From the NCBI GenBank assembly GCA_017311185.1, contig JAESUZ010005469.1, forward strand, positions 870,001 through 934,000: a stretch of 64,000 nt of DNA. Direction: 5' to 3'. This stretch comes from Proteles cristata cristata. Taxonomy: Eukaryota > Chordata > Mammalia > Carnivora > Hyaenidae. The position numbers were made by a program, and so were the translations under genes. Positions 12,175-24,480 of this stretch are shown here, one piece after another (position 1 is the stretch's first letter; every line of letters begins with the position of its first letter). The notes under the pieces were generated by a model. It was not told where the DNA came from. It saw nothing but the letters and a program-made list of their open reading frames with translations, and ran no database searches.

Positions 12175-12189
12175 GAAATAGTTTTATCC

Positions 12190-13299
12190 CATTTCCTTTC
12201 ATTTTCCTTCTCAAAGCCATTGCAAAAAGGGATAATTGAACAGGCAGCTGTGACCATAGGAAGTCTGTGTAATCTGTGGTTTACATATATATATATATGT
12301 ATATGTATATGTGCCAAAATTATATGCATTTGCCATAATTTTTTCTTTTTATTTCTTGTTCATGCAGAAGCCCCAACTCCACTTGTCTGATTTGTGATTA
12401 ATTGGGATGTGTTTGTTCTCTCCATTGTAGGATCTAAAAACCAGCCTGTCTTCACTGAATGTCAGTGTAGCTGCTGTTTGCATGCTGTTTTCTTTGTTGC
12501 TATGTGTGCGGGTGCCTCAGGCCCAGGTCCTGAGTCCCCCTTCTCCTGCCGTGCATTGCCTGTGTTTCTGTGGAGAATGGTAATGTTCTTGGATCAGGGA
12601 CTTTTACAAATAGGTGTGTTCTTCCTTGTTGGCTTGGAGTGATCAAAGACCACCATGTTTCATTTTGCCCAGAGCCTCGAATCCTGCCCCCCATCTTCGG
12701 TAAAACCCATTGCAGAGAGCTTTACCCTAAAGCCACAGAAAACAAATCCAACACCTGTGTCCTGAGAGCATTACTTACAAAGGCTTGGAAACTCCCAGAA
12801 TGTTGTTTATGAAGCATACTTAGTCAGGACTCCTAGGAGTTTCTGTGTCTCTTGTTTCTTTTCTAGCTGTTTGTGAACATCAGGCCCTTTTGTAGACAGA
12901 AGGAGGAAGGTCGTGTTATAGAACACGATCACGCATGTCAGGGCAAATGTTAATTCACTTCTCTGAATTCTGACTAATATCCTGAGGGAAGGAAGAAATA
13001 TATGCATATGGGTATATTTTGGCTTCCATTTAATTCTCTAATTTCTTTCTTTTTTTTTCTTACTTAAATAAGGGTTTCTGTCTTCATTAGTGGTATTATT
13101 TACAGAGACTGTAGAGTTTCTGCACTTGCCCATGTGAAGTGGAAGAATGTATTTTTCTTTTGCCATATCCTTACTCAGCAAGGGTGCTCTTACTATAAAA
13201 CCAGGAAGCTAAACAGAAGGACAGTGCATATACTTGCTAGTTGTTTCCCCTCACTCTGGACTTGAGCTGCAATGCCATTGGTAGCCTTCATGTGTATAC
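12190..13299. other. Intronic sequence, nothing recognised
   Basis: A short (TA)n/(TG)n stretch lies at about 12283-12312. The rest looks unique. Open frames at 12394-12812 on both strands show no recognisable domain. Confidence 0.45.
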
Positions 13300-13400
13300 T
13301 CTTTGGCAGAGTAATAAAGTGAGGTAATGCGTGTGAAGCACTTTTTTCCTTAATGCTTGGCACATAGTGAGTGCTCAGTGAATGGTAGTTGTTACTTTTC
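13300..13400 (+). repeat. MIR SINE 3' fragment
   Basis: The segment 'gtgaggtaatgcgtgtgaag' followed by 'gcttggcacatagtgagtg' and 'ctcagtgaatggtagttg' matches the MIR 3' part in sense orientation. Confidence 0.7.
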
Positions 13401-14049
13401 ATTGGACCCAAAATCACATTGCATCTCTCTTTAATGTGGATTTATGGTAGCATTTTTGTTAGATCTGACAGTCAGTTTCTACCTTGCTGTAGAACTTTAG
13501 GAAATGTTGACTTTAAAATAGGAATTTTATTTTTTGTACTTTTACACATAGCTCATAGATTGGTTTGAAAACAAAATACTTCCTTGATTTCTTCTTCCTG
13601 AGTTATTTTATGTTTCCAGCTGATTACCATAAATAACTTGAATGTCATAATTGTAAACTAAGAACTGACAAGCCAGTTTCAGACAACAATGAAGACTTTC
13701 TACCCTACTTAATTATAAAATCAAAACCAAGAGATTTGTAAGCATCCCCATATTGATTTTTGTTCTTAGAAGTAAATGTTGAAAGGGACCACAAAAGCTG
13801 CTTTTCCAGGGTCTACTGGATCAGATGTCTTTTTTGGGGAACGATTAGTTGCATCTTCTAATAAATAACATTTGATATATTAAATACTCATTTGAATGGA
13901 TAGTCTCTAAAGAATATGATGTTAACATAATCCCTTGGTTTCTATGAGCCATAATCTCATGTATCTATTACTATGCAATTTATAAAAGTAGGTATTTTTA
14001 CCCCCCCTTAGGTACAGACTGAGTTTTCAGTAATGTTTTCGGACTCAAC
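13401..14049. other. Intronic sequence, nothing recognised
   Basis: AT-rich, with no repeat or exon that I could support. Confidence 0.45.
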
Positions 14050-14805
14050 ATAACTTGATACCATAGAGGGCACTAATAAATCACAACTCTCTATGTTCAA
14101 ATACAGACAGACATCTCCCTGTCTCCCATTCCTGGATCAAGTGTCAGAGCTGAGTTTGTGGCCACCCAGAACCACAAATTACAGAATCTGGTTTTGCGTG
14201 GGATCGCAGTGGGGGTACAGATTCAAAACACTGATGGCTGGGTGTATGGAAAGGTGTTAATACAGCAGGGCTGGACAGCCACCCTTAGAAAGTCCTGTTT
14301 ACAAAATTGGCCATTGGCTGGCATCAAGGAACTTGGATTTGGGTATTCCACCATTCCCTAACTGATGGGTGGCTCACTGTTCTAAATTGTTTGTGGAAAT
14401 AATATAGTTTATGTTGACCACTTGCTTTCCTTCTGGGAGTCTGAAATTTGGGGTTTATTGGTAGATGCTAGGCAGAGGGTACTCATGTAACAGATCCCCA
14501 ACAAAAACCATGGGCACTGATTTGCAAACGAGCTTCTCTTGTAGGCAGCACTTAACATGTGCTGTCACAATTCGATGCTGGAGAAATTAAGTGCATCCTG
14601 TGTGGTTCCTTGAGGAGAGAACTCTAGGAAGTATGTGCTTGGTTTCTTCTGGACATTGCCCCTTGCTCCTTTTTGCTTTGCTGATTTTGCTTTTGATTAT
14701 CCTTTCACTGTAGTAAATCTTCGCTGTGAGAATGACTGTGTGCGGAGTCCTGTCTCACTGATCTGGGGCTGGCCTCAGGGACCCAAGGCCCTCAACACAA
14801 TAGTT
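14050..14805 (+). repeat. Probable solitary LTR of an old retrovirus-like (ERVL/MaLR-type) element
   Basis: GC content rises above its surroundings. The 3' portion has an LTR-like end: 'cctttcactgtagtaaatct' (degenerate poly-A signal), 'tgagaatgactgtgtgcgg', 'agtcctgtctcactgatc', then 'gggacccaaggccctcaaca'. No internal coding region flanks it. I cannot name the family, and the 5' edge is uncertain. It could instead be an unrelated unique region. Confidence 0.4.
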
Positions 14806-15711
14806 AAAACCTAACTTGTGTAGGATTCCATATAAAAAGAAAAGGCAGAGCGCCTGAAGTGCCTGAAGATTTGCCTTCTAAATGCCCCCATTTTATATCA
14901 TTTTCTTCCTAAGCACTACTTCATTTTGATCTTGAGTTTAGTAAATATGTTTAGAATATAATATAATTGGGTAGGCCCTTCTGGAACATTCAGATATCAG
15001 TGTAAATCCATTCCTTATTCTCTACTCTCATTGGAACTGGGTGTAAAGATTAGAGAGACTTAGCACAATGTGTTTTCTCTCTTTTACACACACACACACA
15101 CACATTTTCTCCATTACTTGGTATTCTAATAACTGGAAATCAGTACCAACTAGAATTCTCCTTCTTGATAGAATACAGTGGGAATTGACTCATTTTGGAA
15201 ATTTTTTATGAGTTAGAAAAATAAAATAACAAAAATTGCCATACATTAGAGTTACTTTTTTTTTTGGCATTGTTACCTTATTCCACTTCTTAGATGATGA
15301 TATAGAAAAATGCCTTTTCCATACTCCACAACAGAGAATTTTCCAGAGCTTTTAATGTCTATTTCACTTGAAAGGACTCTTCGTCATTGAGAAAAGAGAA
15401 AGAAATGAGACCATTTGGGGAGAAAGTACAAGACAGAAACTGGATTCAGGAGTGGCTACACTGGTCATTGTTGACTTGCCTGCTGCTGTTGGCCTGGTAG
15501 TGTTCTCATCTGTTTGAAAGAGCTTGCATACATTTTGCCTTTTTAGTCTGGTATGATAATACTTGAACATAGAGCAAATAGAACATGTAGATTTATAGAC
15601 CATGTCTATTGTAGACTTGATGGAAATAGACACCAGAAGAAAAAACAGGTGGGGTAACAACAATTTTGTCTCCTGACCTGATAGTCAATTCCATAAAAAA
15701 GTAAAAAATGA
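14806..15711. other. Intronic sequence, nothing recognised
   Basis: It contains a short CA run near 15090 and T/A-rich sequence. A 99-codon open frame on the minus strand (15364-15663) has no recognisable domain. Confidence 0.45.
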
Positions 15712-15729
15712 CATGTTGTTTATATTCTT

Positions 15730-15947
15730 TTTTTAAAACAGTTTTTTGCTTTATTTATTTCTGAGAGAGAGATACAGTATGAATAGGGGAGGGTCGGAGA
15801 GAGAGGGAGATACAGACTCTGAAACAGGCTCCAGGCTCTGAGCTAGCTGTCAGCACAGAGCCTAACACGGGGCTCAAACTCACCACCGTGAGATCATGAC
15901 ATGAGCCAAAGTCGGACACTTAACCAACTGAGCCACCCAGGTGCCCC
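15730..15947 (-). mobile_element. CAN-SINE
   Basis: Full-length minus-strand copy from the T-rich tail to the 'gagccacccaggtgccccc' head. A perfect 18-bp target-site duplication CATGTTGTTTATATTCTT is at 15712-15729 and 15948-15965. It is moderately diverged internally. Confidence 0.96.
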
Positions 15948-15965
15948 CATGTTGTTTATATTCTT

Positions 15966-17277
15966 AACATTAATGAAATTTAGATCTTTCAAATTGACAT
16001 AACTTAGTTTCTCAGTAGTTTCTATTTAATATTACCTTTCTTTCTTCACATAAACATAGTAAAGAAAAAAATCTTACTGATAATTTAGAAAATCAGCATT
16101 TTCTTCAAAGGTGGCTTTAAACTATTTTTATTGCATGATGGATCATTGAGAGAAGCAGTTCACTAATTATAAAGTTAACACATTTTTAAGACAAGCAAGA
16201 TGTTCATTTTGTAGTCTATGGAACCATTACAAGTGCCACTGCTTATAAATAACAAATTCTATAGGTTGAAAAGTAAAATAAGTGAAAGCCTTCTATATTT
16301 ATAACTTAGACTGGAAATCCTTCTATATTTCTTTTTCAGTACATTTCATTTTCATTTATCAACATCTGTTTTCTATGTTGTACATTTCATTTATCAACAT
16401 CTGTTTTCTGTGCTTTAACTCTTCTCATTCTGTGGATTTTATTCTTTATATACAACCAGAGCTTCATATTAAGAATTAAATTGATATATTCAAAATTAGC
16501 AACTCTAGTCTCTCCTTTCTTGTATCTATGTGTTTCTTTTCTCTCTACCAGTTTAGTTTTACCAAACCTTCTATAAAAGAGATTTCTCTACATCTCCTTC
16601 TCTTGCCCTGCCTCCTGATGTACCCCTTGCTCTGGCAAGAACTCAGTTACTTGTTGTTTCGATTAAATTATTTCAAAGGTTCTAATATTCAGTTTTAACA
16701 TTGAATAATTCAGTGTTGACCACAAGTAGAGACTGTATATTCAGATCCCATATGTGCATTTTTGAGCTCCCTTTCTAATATTAGTTCCTCTTCACTAAAT
16801 TTCTTTTTCCTCCTAGCTTGTTTTCTTCTGACAGCCACCCTGTTTTTTTGAATGTCATTTGCTTTTGCATTTTAGAAATTTTAAGTTTTTGCACCTCCAC
16901 CTGTAAACAGTTTTGTAATAAAATGAACCCAGAAGCATAGGCTCAACCAAGATGTTAAAATATTTAGAGAAAAATGAGTTTTTACTTGCATTTGAAAATA
17001 TTCAAATTTTTATTTCATAAGTACATAAATAGACCTTTTCAGTATCTTCATTTACATATGTGACTGCTGAACCAGACATTGGACAGCCTGTGTTTTGAAT
17101 CCCCTTACACTGGCTGTTTTCAGATATCTAGTGAGCATCTGTCTAAGGAATATAATTGGGTTTACAGAAATTACAGCATAATTTCTGTACATAAAAACAG
17201 CATAATTTGTTAAAAATATGTCCAAGGCCCTATCCTAGTTGCTATCAGGGTATAAAGATGAGTGTTCTGGAGCTATA
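15966..17277. other. Intronic sequence with a short local duplication
   Basis: AT-rich intron. At 16341-16415 a roughly 36-41-bp unit containing 'atttatcaacatctgttttc' is tandemly duplicated; the first copy has an extra few bases. Nothing else was recognised. Confidence 0.55.
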
Positions 17278-17461
17278 CAGGCATACCCCAGAGATACTGC
17301 AGGTTTGGTCCCAGACCACTGCAATAAAGCAAGGCAAGTGAAATTTTTGTTTTTCCAGTGCATGTAAGTATTATATTGACACTGTAGTCTCATAAATGTG
17401 CAACAGCATTATATTTTTAAAAAACACTGTGTATACCTTAATTTAAAAGTACTTTATTGCT

Positions 17462-17666
17462 GGGATGCCCAGGTGGCTCAGTTGCTTAAGCATCTGACTC
17501 TTGATTTCAGCTCAGGTCATGATCTCACAGTACTTGGGATGAAGTCTCACTCTGCACTGTCAGCATGGAGCCCGCTTGGGATTCTCTCTCTCCATCTCTC
17601 TCTGTCCCTCCCCTGTTCCTGCTCAGTCTCTTTCTCTCTCAAAATAAATAAACTTTAAAAAAACAT
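17462..17666 (+). mobile_element. CAN-SINE inserted in Tigger1
   Basis: The head 'gggatgcccaggtggctcag', 'aggtcatgatctcacag', CT-rich middle and 'aaaataaataaacttt' tail identify it. The Tigger sequence TTTATTGCT is duplicated at 17453-17461 and 17667-17675, so the SINE landed in the transposon after the latter was in place. It differs from the young copies and is an older subfamily. Confidence 0.93.
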
Positions 17667-17679
17667 TTTATTGCTAAAA

Positions 17680-19333
17680 ATATGCTAACCATCATCTGGG
17701 CTTTCAGCAAGGTACAATCTTTTTTGCTGATGGAGAGTCTTGCCTTGATGCTAATGTCTACTGACTGATCACGTGGTGGTTGCTGATGGTTGGGGTGGCT
17801 GTGGCAATTTCTTAAAATCAGACGCAGTGAAGTTTGCCACATCTATTGACTCTTCCTTTCTGGAAAGATCTCTCTGTAGCATGGGCTGTTTGCCCAGAGT
17901 AGAGTTTCTCTCAGAACTGGAGTCATTCCTCTCAAACCTTGCTGCTGCTTTATCAACTGAGTTATGTAATATCCTAAATCTTTTACCATTTCAGCAGTCT
18001 TCACAGCACCTTTACTCAGAATAGATTCCATCTCAAGAAACCACTTTTCTTTGCTCATCCATAAGAAGCAATTACTTCCTCCACTGAAGTCTTAAGCCCC
18101 TCAAAATGGTCCCATCCAGGAGGATTGGAATCAACTTCTTCCAAACTACTGTTATGTTGCTATTTTAACTTCTTTCCACGAATCATGAATATCCTTAATG
18201 GCATCAAGAATGCCAAATCCTTTCCAAAAGATTTCAATTTACTTTGCCTGGATTCATCAGAAGAATCACTATCCATGCCAACTATAGCCTTACAAAATAT
18301 ATTTCTTAAATAATAGGACTTGGTCAAATTACTCTTTGATTCATGGGCTGCAGAATGGGTTTTGTGTTAGCAGGCATGAAAACATTAATCTCATTGTACA
18401 TCTCTATCAGAGCTCTTGGGTGACCATGTGGATTGTCAATGAGCAGTAATATTTTAAGAGGAATTTTTTCTCTGAGCAATAAGTCTCAGTAGTAGGCCTA
18501 AAAAATTCAGTAAACCATGTTGTAAACAGATGTGCTGTTATCCTGACTTTGTTGTTTCACTTAGAGAGTATAGACAGTAAATTTAGCATGATTCTTAAAT
18601 GCATTAGGATTTTGGTAGTGGTAAATGAGCACTGGCTTCTACTTAAAGTCACCACCTGCATTAATCCCCATAAGAAAGTCAGCCTGTCCTTTAAAGCTTT
18701 GAAACCAGGTACTGACTTCTCCTCTGTAGTTACAAATGTCCAAATGGCATCTTCTTCCAATGTAAGGCTGTTTTGTCTGTATTGAAAATCTGTTGGTCAG
18801 TTTAACCTCTTTTAGTAATTATTTAGCTGGATCTTCTGGATAACTTGCTGCAGCTTCTACATTAGCACTTGCTGGTTCACCTTTCTTTCACTTGTGTGTT
18901 ATGGAGATGGCTTCTTTCCTTAAACCTTATGAACCAGCCTCTGCTAGCTTTGAGCTTTTCTTCTGTGGCTTTCTCACCTCTCTCAACCTTCATAGAATTG
19001 AAGAGGGTTGAGAATGCTCTGGACTAGACTTTGGCATAAGGGAATGTTGTGGTTGGTTTTCTCTTCTATCTTGACCACTTAAACTGTCTCCATATCAGCA
19101 ATAAGGCTATTTTGCTTCCTTATCATTCATGTGTTCACAGGAGCAGCACTTTTCATTCCCTTCACGAACTTCTTTGCATTCACAACTTGGCTAACTGTTT
19201 GACACAAGAGGCCTAGTTTCCAGGCTATCTTGGCTTTAAACATGTCTTTCTCACTAAGCTTAATCATTCCTAGTTTTTGATTTAAAGTGAGAGATGTGCA
19301 ACTCTTCCTTTTACTTAAATACTTAGAGGCCAT
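17680..19333 (-). pseudogene. Tigger1 transposase remnant
   Basis: From 19333 downward the frame opens [20 protein letters not shown] and continues with a helix-turn-helix segment containing [16 protein letters not shown], the N-terminal CENP-B-like DNA-binding part of Tigger transposases. Further pieces appear in shifted frames: around 18557-18760 (FKALKDRLTFLWG, part of the DDE nuclease domain), 17843-18058 (CYREIFPERKSQ) and 17680-17842 (QTSL...PSHPNHQQP-like C-terminal tail). Multiple frameshifts and stops separate them, so no active enzyme is encoded. The 19127-19333 block is the best preserved. Confidence 0.9.
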
Positions 19334-19829
19334 TGTAGGGTTTTTATTGGCCTCCTTTCAATATTACTGTGTCTTGGGAAATAGGGAGACCAGAGGAGAA
19401 GGAGAGAGATGGCAAACAGCTGGTCAGGCGAGCAGTCAGAACATGCACAACATTTATCGATTAAGTTTGCCATGTTATATGGGTGTGGTTTTTGTACCCC
19501 AAAGCAATTACAATAGTAACAACAATGATAATTAATCACAGATATCTATAACAAATACAATAATAACAAAAAAGTTTGAAATATTGCAAGAATTACCAAA
19601 ATGTGAGCAAATGCTGTTGGGGAAATGGCACTGAAAAACATGCTCGACACAGTGTTGCCACAAACCTTCAATTTGTAAAAATGCAATATCTGCAAAGTGC
19701 AATAAAATGAGATCTGCCTGTATTCAAGGGTCTGATTATACTGTAAGGGGTTATCCCAGATTGCATGTGACCTATATAAAATGGAATATAGTTAAAGAAA
19801 AAAAATCCCACGAAAAACAGATGGGGCTT

Positions 19830-20350
19830 CTGAAGAGATCACAGGATTTATGAACAGGGTGATATTTGAGAGGTGGGTCTTGGACAACCAGAAAATTGAT
19901 GACAGCATTCCAAGTGGAAGAGACAGTGTAAGCAAAAATGTGGTGTTTTGAGAAAGTATAGCGCCTTTACCGAAAGGTAAGTTGTCACCTTCAGCTCCAA
20001 GGTGAAAGTGTATATAAGAGAAGTAGGACTTAGAAGCCAGATCTGGGCAGTTATTGAATGCCAGCATGAAGAATTTATGCTTAAATCATTTACCAAAGGG
20101 GAACTAGCTATTCAAGTTTAGATTGAAGGTCAGGACTATAATGTGATCAAGGGGCATACTTCAGGAAAAGCAGCCTGGCATCAGAATGTGAGGGAAAGAA
20201 AGGAATAGATAGATGAACAAGGAACAATACATTAATCTCTTCAGCAAGGAATGTGGGCCGTCACTAAGCTTGTGAAGATAGGTTTGAAGAGACTGGTATG
20301 TGAGTGGACAACTGAGTTAACCAGGAATTGGTCAAAGGAAAATTAACCTT
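19830..20350 (+). repeat. L2 LINE fragment
   Basis: Sense L2 wording includes 'gggtgatatttgagaggtg', 'gacagcattccaagtggaag', 'agacagtgtaagcaaaaatg', 'agaagccagatctgggcag' and 'tgcttaaatcatttacc', then the 'atgtgatcaagg' region. It is diverged but collinear. Confidence 0.65.
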
Positions 20351-20464
20351 TTCAGGCCTGGATTTCAGAGAGAATAGGGGGAAGAGAAAAAACAGGAAAG
20401 GCCACACTGATGGAGGCTCGGGTGGAGGTGAGTGGATAGCAGTGCCTTCTGTGCAAAGCATTTC

Positions 20465-20690
20465 AGTGTAGTTCGAGACTCAAGACTCTGGGTTTGAATC
20501 CTAGCTCCAGACATTACTAGCTTTATGACATTAGGCAAATTATGTAACTTTGATATACCTTAGTTTTTCCATCTATAAACTGGATTTGATAATAGTATTT
20601 CAAAACTCATTTACGTGTAGATAAATATAATACATATATATTACCTGGAGTCTTTCCCTGGCTCAATGCAAAGTGTAGTAGTATTATTTT
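20465..20690 (+). repeat. MIR SINE
   Basis: Near-complete MIR in sense order: 'gactctgggtttgaatccta', 'ccagacattactagctttat', 'gacattaggcaaattatgta', 'ccttagtttttccatctata', 'aactggatttgataatag'. Confidence 0.85.
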
Positions 20691-21689
20691 AATTTTCAGA
20701 TGTCTGGTAGGTAGCTATTTTTATTGTATTTAATTTATGAGGAAACCAAGGCATAGAGACTATGTTAATGTAAAGCAGTCTTTTAGCCTGAAAATAGCAT
20801 TTCAGTAAAAAAAAATAGGCCTCTGTGCCTTTGTGCGTTTTATATTTTGTTTTATTTGTTTTGTTTTCAGAATTCAGATAATAGTTTTTTGAGCAACTGG
20901 CTAGTTACTTTGCTTTATAGGCAGAATCCCTAAAGAAATCCTCAGAGTTGAAGTTTCCCTTGTAGAAAGATATGGAGCAAATGCAAGACAGAAATGAGAA
21001 ATCAGAAGATTGATGGGACGACCAGATGAGGATTCAGGAATTGATAAGTATAAAGTTATTTGCAGAAGCTAAAATGAAGGAAGATGTATATACATGCACA
21101 CATATTTATAATCGTAGTAGTTTATTATTTCTGTGTCCAGTACTAAATTGTCTGATTTAATTAATTTGTTCACTCCTGTACCAACCATGAGAAAGACTCT
21201 GTTGCATTTTCCTTTCTAGTTCTTCATACAGTAGGATTTAATTTTGATCCTGAAAATGTCCAACGTCCAACATAAATAAAAGCAAGGCCATTGTCAAAAG
21301 CATTTTTCTAAATACAGTAGATAATGTTTTGGTATTTGCAAAGTAAAAAAAAAGTAGTGGGATCAAATGTTAAAAATACATATTTTACTAAAACCATCAT
21401 TCTCTACTTTTTCTCATCCCTGGCATGCTAATAGTGCAGTTGCCTCCCCTACACGAGTGACCTTAGGGAAACACTTTATGTTTCTTGATGGACAGGAAAG
21501 GAGTTCAATTCAAGGAAAAATGTTTTCCACTTAGGGCTGATATAGAGATTGAAGAGAGTTCCAACTGGTTGGAATATACTCATCTACGCAGTATTTGGCA
21601 GTGGAATGGAATGGATACTCTCTTTCCTGAGTCAAGAATCATTATGCCAGAGAAAAAGGATAACATTGTGAAAAAAGTACTAGACCATG
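20691..21689. other. Intronic sequence, nothing confidently recognised
   Basis: The stretch 20705-20770 ('tttatgaggaaaccaaggca') may be a short reverse MIR piece. The rest looks unique and AT-rich. Confidence 0.45.
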
Positions 21690-21835
21690 TCAGGGGAGCT
21701 GGGTGGCTTGTCCTAAGTCAGCCACATATTTTAGCTTCCTGACTTGGGCAAGACACTTCTTTGTGAATATTCTCATCTGTAAAATAGTAAAAGTAGCTTT
21801 GGATGACCTCTAAATTGCCTCCCAACTTCTACGTT
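21690..21835 (+). repeat. MIR3 SINE fragment
   Basis: MIR3-specific 3' wording: 'gacttgggcaagacacttct', 'ctcatctgtaaaatagtaaa', 'ctttggatgacctctaaatt', 'gcctcccaacttctacgttc'. Confidence 0.65.
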
Positions 21836-21849
21836 CATAGTATTAATGA

Positions 21850-22330
21850 ATTCATCCAGCACTGGTTTATCTGGGCAGTGGGGATATAAAGTACCATAAT
21901 CCTGTGATAAAGGGACCTACAGGCCAGAGAAGTATGGGCAAATCTTGCTAGGAATGGGGAGAAGGGAAGAGGAGGGTACATAGGAAGCATTTCATAGAGT
22001 GCTTTAAGTTGGACCTTGAAAGAGGAGAATGACAGAGGCAGAACAGAGGGGTTTGGAATTAGGTAAGATTTTTCCATACTCAGGATCATTTACAGCAAGT
22101 AGCTCTTCGTAACTGGAGCATAAGAGGTCTTGGCAGGAGATGATGTTTGGAAGGTAGATTGGGTTTATGTTGAGGGAACTTCAAATGCCAGGTATGAGAA
22201 TGTATTATTTATTCTGTGCACAATAGAGGAACTGGTGCAAGTGTGCTAAGAAGGGAAGTGAGATATGCCTAGTCTCAGTTTTTAGAAATGTGATGAGAAT
22301 GCATAAAGGGTGGATTAAGATGATTAGGGA
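21850..22330 (+). repeat. L2 LINE fragment
   Basis: L2 3' sense wording: 'ccagcactggtttatctg', 'agagtgctttaagttggacc', 'ttgaaagaggagaatgacag', 'gcataagaggtcttggcagg', 'aggaactggtgcaagtgtgc'. Strongly diverged. Confidence 0.5.
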
Positions 22331-24049
22331 GATCTTCCTGTTTGTTTTCTAAATGGCTGTCTTCGCCTGTTAACTTCCACCCAGGTACCTTTTGGCATAT
22401 CAGTCCTCCCAGGATTGTCTCCCTTTCTACAGCAAGCACTAAACTTCACAAACTCAAGTAAATACTGTTTGTGCTCCTTTTATTTGAGGTGATACCAGAG
22501 AGTTTATCTCCCCTAAATGCACATTGTGTCTTCCCACATCCCCAACCATTGACAATACCATTAGCAAGGTTTTTAAGAAAGGGCAACAAAACCCAGTATT
22601 AAAAGAAAAAGAAAGTTAATGGTTTAAAATTCACTTTCCTCAGTTTGGTCTCCATGGTTAGCCTAAATGTTTAAAAAAAAAATCGGGAAAAACTTTAACC
22701 CTTAGTGGTTGTCGCAGTGATGTAAGTCCTAACTGAGATCTCTTAACTGTGGTCTAACACTGAAAGAAGAGACCATTGTATAGCACTTTCATTTTTGCCT
22801 ACAGCACTTGTTGGTTGAAGCTGAATTGACTGAATTCAAGACCGACACTAAAATCATTCTTTGGGGAGTCAGGGGAGCCCTAGGGATTGTGCTTAGAATC
22901 CATGAAGCCTATCAACTCTGGCCTTTATGTTTTCCTTTCTTTCTGCTGCAGCCTTTTCTTCCAGCCTGTTCAGCAAGTACGCCAGGAGGTACTGTATGTG
23001 CGCATGTGTGTGCATGCTTCCACCAAATAGCTTTATCACCAGTGCTATGAGCCCTCCCTTACAAACTTGTGGCTGTCATAAGAGGATCTGATGCAAGTTT
23101 TTGACGCACCCAACTCCCTGTGAGTTGAAGACCATCATTCAGATTGGTGTGGCCCAGTTACATATGCTTGCCAGTACCAGCCACCTAGGTGTCATTTAAA
23201 TGGAGACATCTCGAGTGTTTCACATTTAAAAATGTTGTAGTGTACTCATTAAATGGCCATCATCTCAGGAAGCCAGATGTATCTACCTGTTCTCACATAA
23301 ATGTTTACATACCTGGTAATCTGCAGAATCATAGATTTCCACATTATTTGCAAAAGATGCTCATATTGTCCTATTTTCCTTGTAAATTGTATCAGAGCAG
23401 ATATAGTCACCTTGATAGAGCAGTGGACTAAACTAATTTCATTGATGTAAACATTGTTAAATAATTTCAAATGCAACTTTGAGAACAGTGTTCTGAACTC
23501 GTTTAATAATGTTTAAAAATGCATCAGTGAAATTAGCTTCGCCTGTGGCCTTTATTACATTATCTATTCTCAATTGTATGGATTCCATATTTTATGTGTG
23601 GACTGATTATAAGTAACCAAACTAAATAAGTAAGTAAATAAATAAATAAATAATCCATCTGAAGAGTGTGGCTTATCCCTAACCCATTGAATTTGGTTTC
23701 GAATTGATAAATCTTGGGAAATACTTCAAGAATGCCACATCAACTATGAAATAATAGGAAATGCCTTCAGGAGGTTGAGCTGGTGTTATGATTTCAGTTT
23801 CACCTTTTTTCCCCCTCTTAAACCTCCATTGCTCTTCACCTTCTACTCACCCTCAATGACAGTGTTGTGACGCTACTACTGAATCCCAAGCTATTAGACT
23901 TGATATATAACATAAAACATTAAATATGTTTTTACTAATTGTGATCTGCTAAAATCTCTCTGTTGAAGCTTTTTTATTTTTAAATTTCAGAAGCAGTATT
24001 TAAGTGATGACATGCAATAATTTGTTCATTCTTCTGTCAGTATAATTTA
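22331..24049. other. Intronic sequence with a small (TAAA)n
   Basis: A TAAG/TAAA microsatellite lies at 23624-23653. Otherwise no repeat or exon was recognised. Confidence 0.5.
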
Positions 24050-24480
24050 CAAGGCAGTGGCAGATAAACATAGCAATACAAGATTCATTTACAGTGACAC
24101 AATGGCAGATACACAGAGCAGAACCCTGCATATGAGATAAAGTGGACTGAGTGACTTATGCAGTAATTAGGGGATAATTGTCATTAACCTCACAAACAGT
24201 AGTTTACCCATATTGTTTAAAAGGCTCCAGGATGCGTAATGACAAGGTAATCTGTCAAAGCGCTAGGGGGAAATATTAATAAGATTTGTGCAAGCCTGGA
24301 TAGAAAATATGCAGAAAGCGGCCACATTAAGCTAATTGGTGGATGAATATACACTTGTAAAAGTGCTTCTAATGGCACGTTTGCTGCTCTCCAAATGACT
24401 ACCGTTAATGTGGAGAAGTGGGCTGCTTAGAAAGTCAGGACTGCTGGGACAAGAGGGTATTAAGGCGTGCAGACGCGGTT
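24050..24480. other. Candidate conserved non-coding element (intronic enhancer)
   Basis: About 430 bp without recognisable repeat and with many developmental-factor words: 'gcagtaattaggggataatt', 'attaagctaattggtggatg', 'ttaataagatttgtgcaagc', 'accgttaatgtgg'. TAAT/ATTA cores are dense, and CG-containing words survive in an AT-rich intron. The pattern resembles conserved BNC2 intronic elements, but conservation itself was not measured. Confidence 0.4.

Larger units (their letters stand above)
17278..19720 (-). mobile_element. Tigger1 (pogo-like) DNA transposon, decayed, with nested CAN-SINE
   Basis: The left end begins CAGGCATACCCCAGAGATAC and the right end finishes as the complementary inverted repeat, '...gagatctgcctg'. 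Both are flanked by the TA target duplication (17276-17277 and 19721-19722). Next to the ends are Tigger phrases such as 'ccagaccactgcaataaagc' and 'tgcaaagtgcaataaaatga'. The body of about 2.2 kb plus SINE matches the size of full-length Tigger1. The transposase reads on the minus strand. Confidence 0.93.

Noticed and set aside
12082..12390. 102-codon open frame with a poly-Lys run
   Set aside because: It runs through the CAN-SINE A tail and CT region; it is a repeat by-product.
18125..18785. Plus-strand open frames in 18.1-18.8 kb
   Set aside because: They lie antisense to the decayed Tigger1 transposase.
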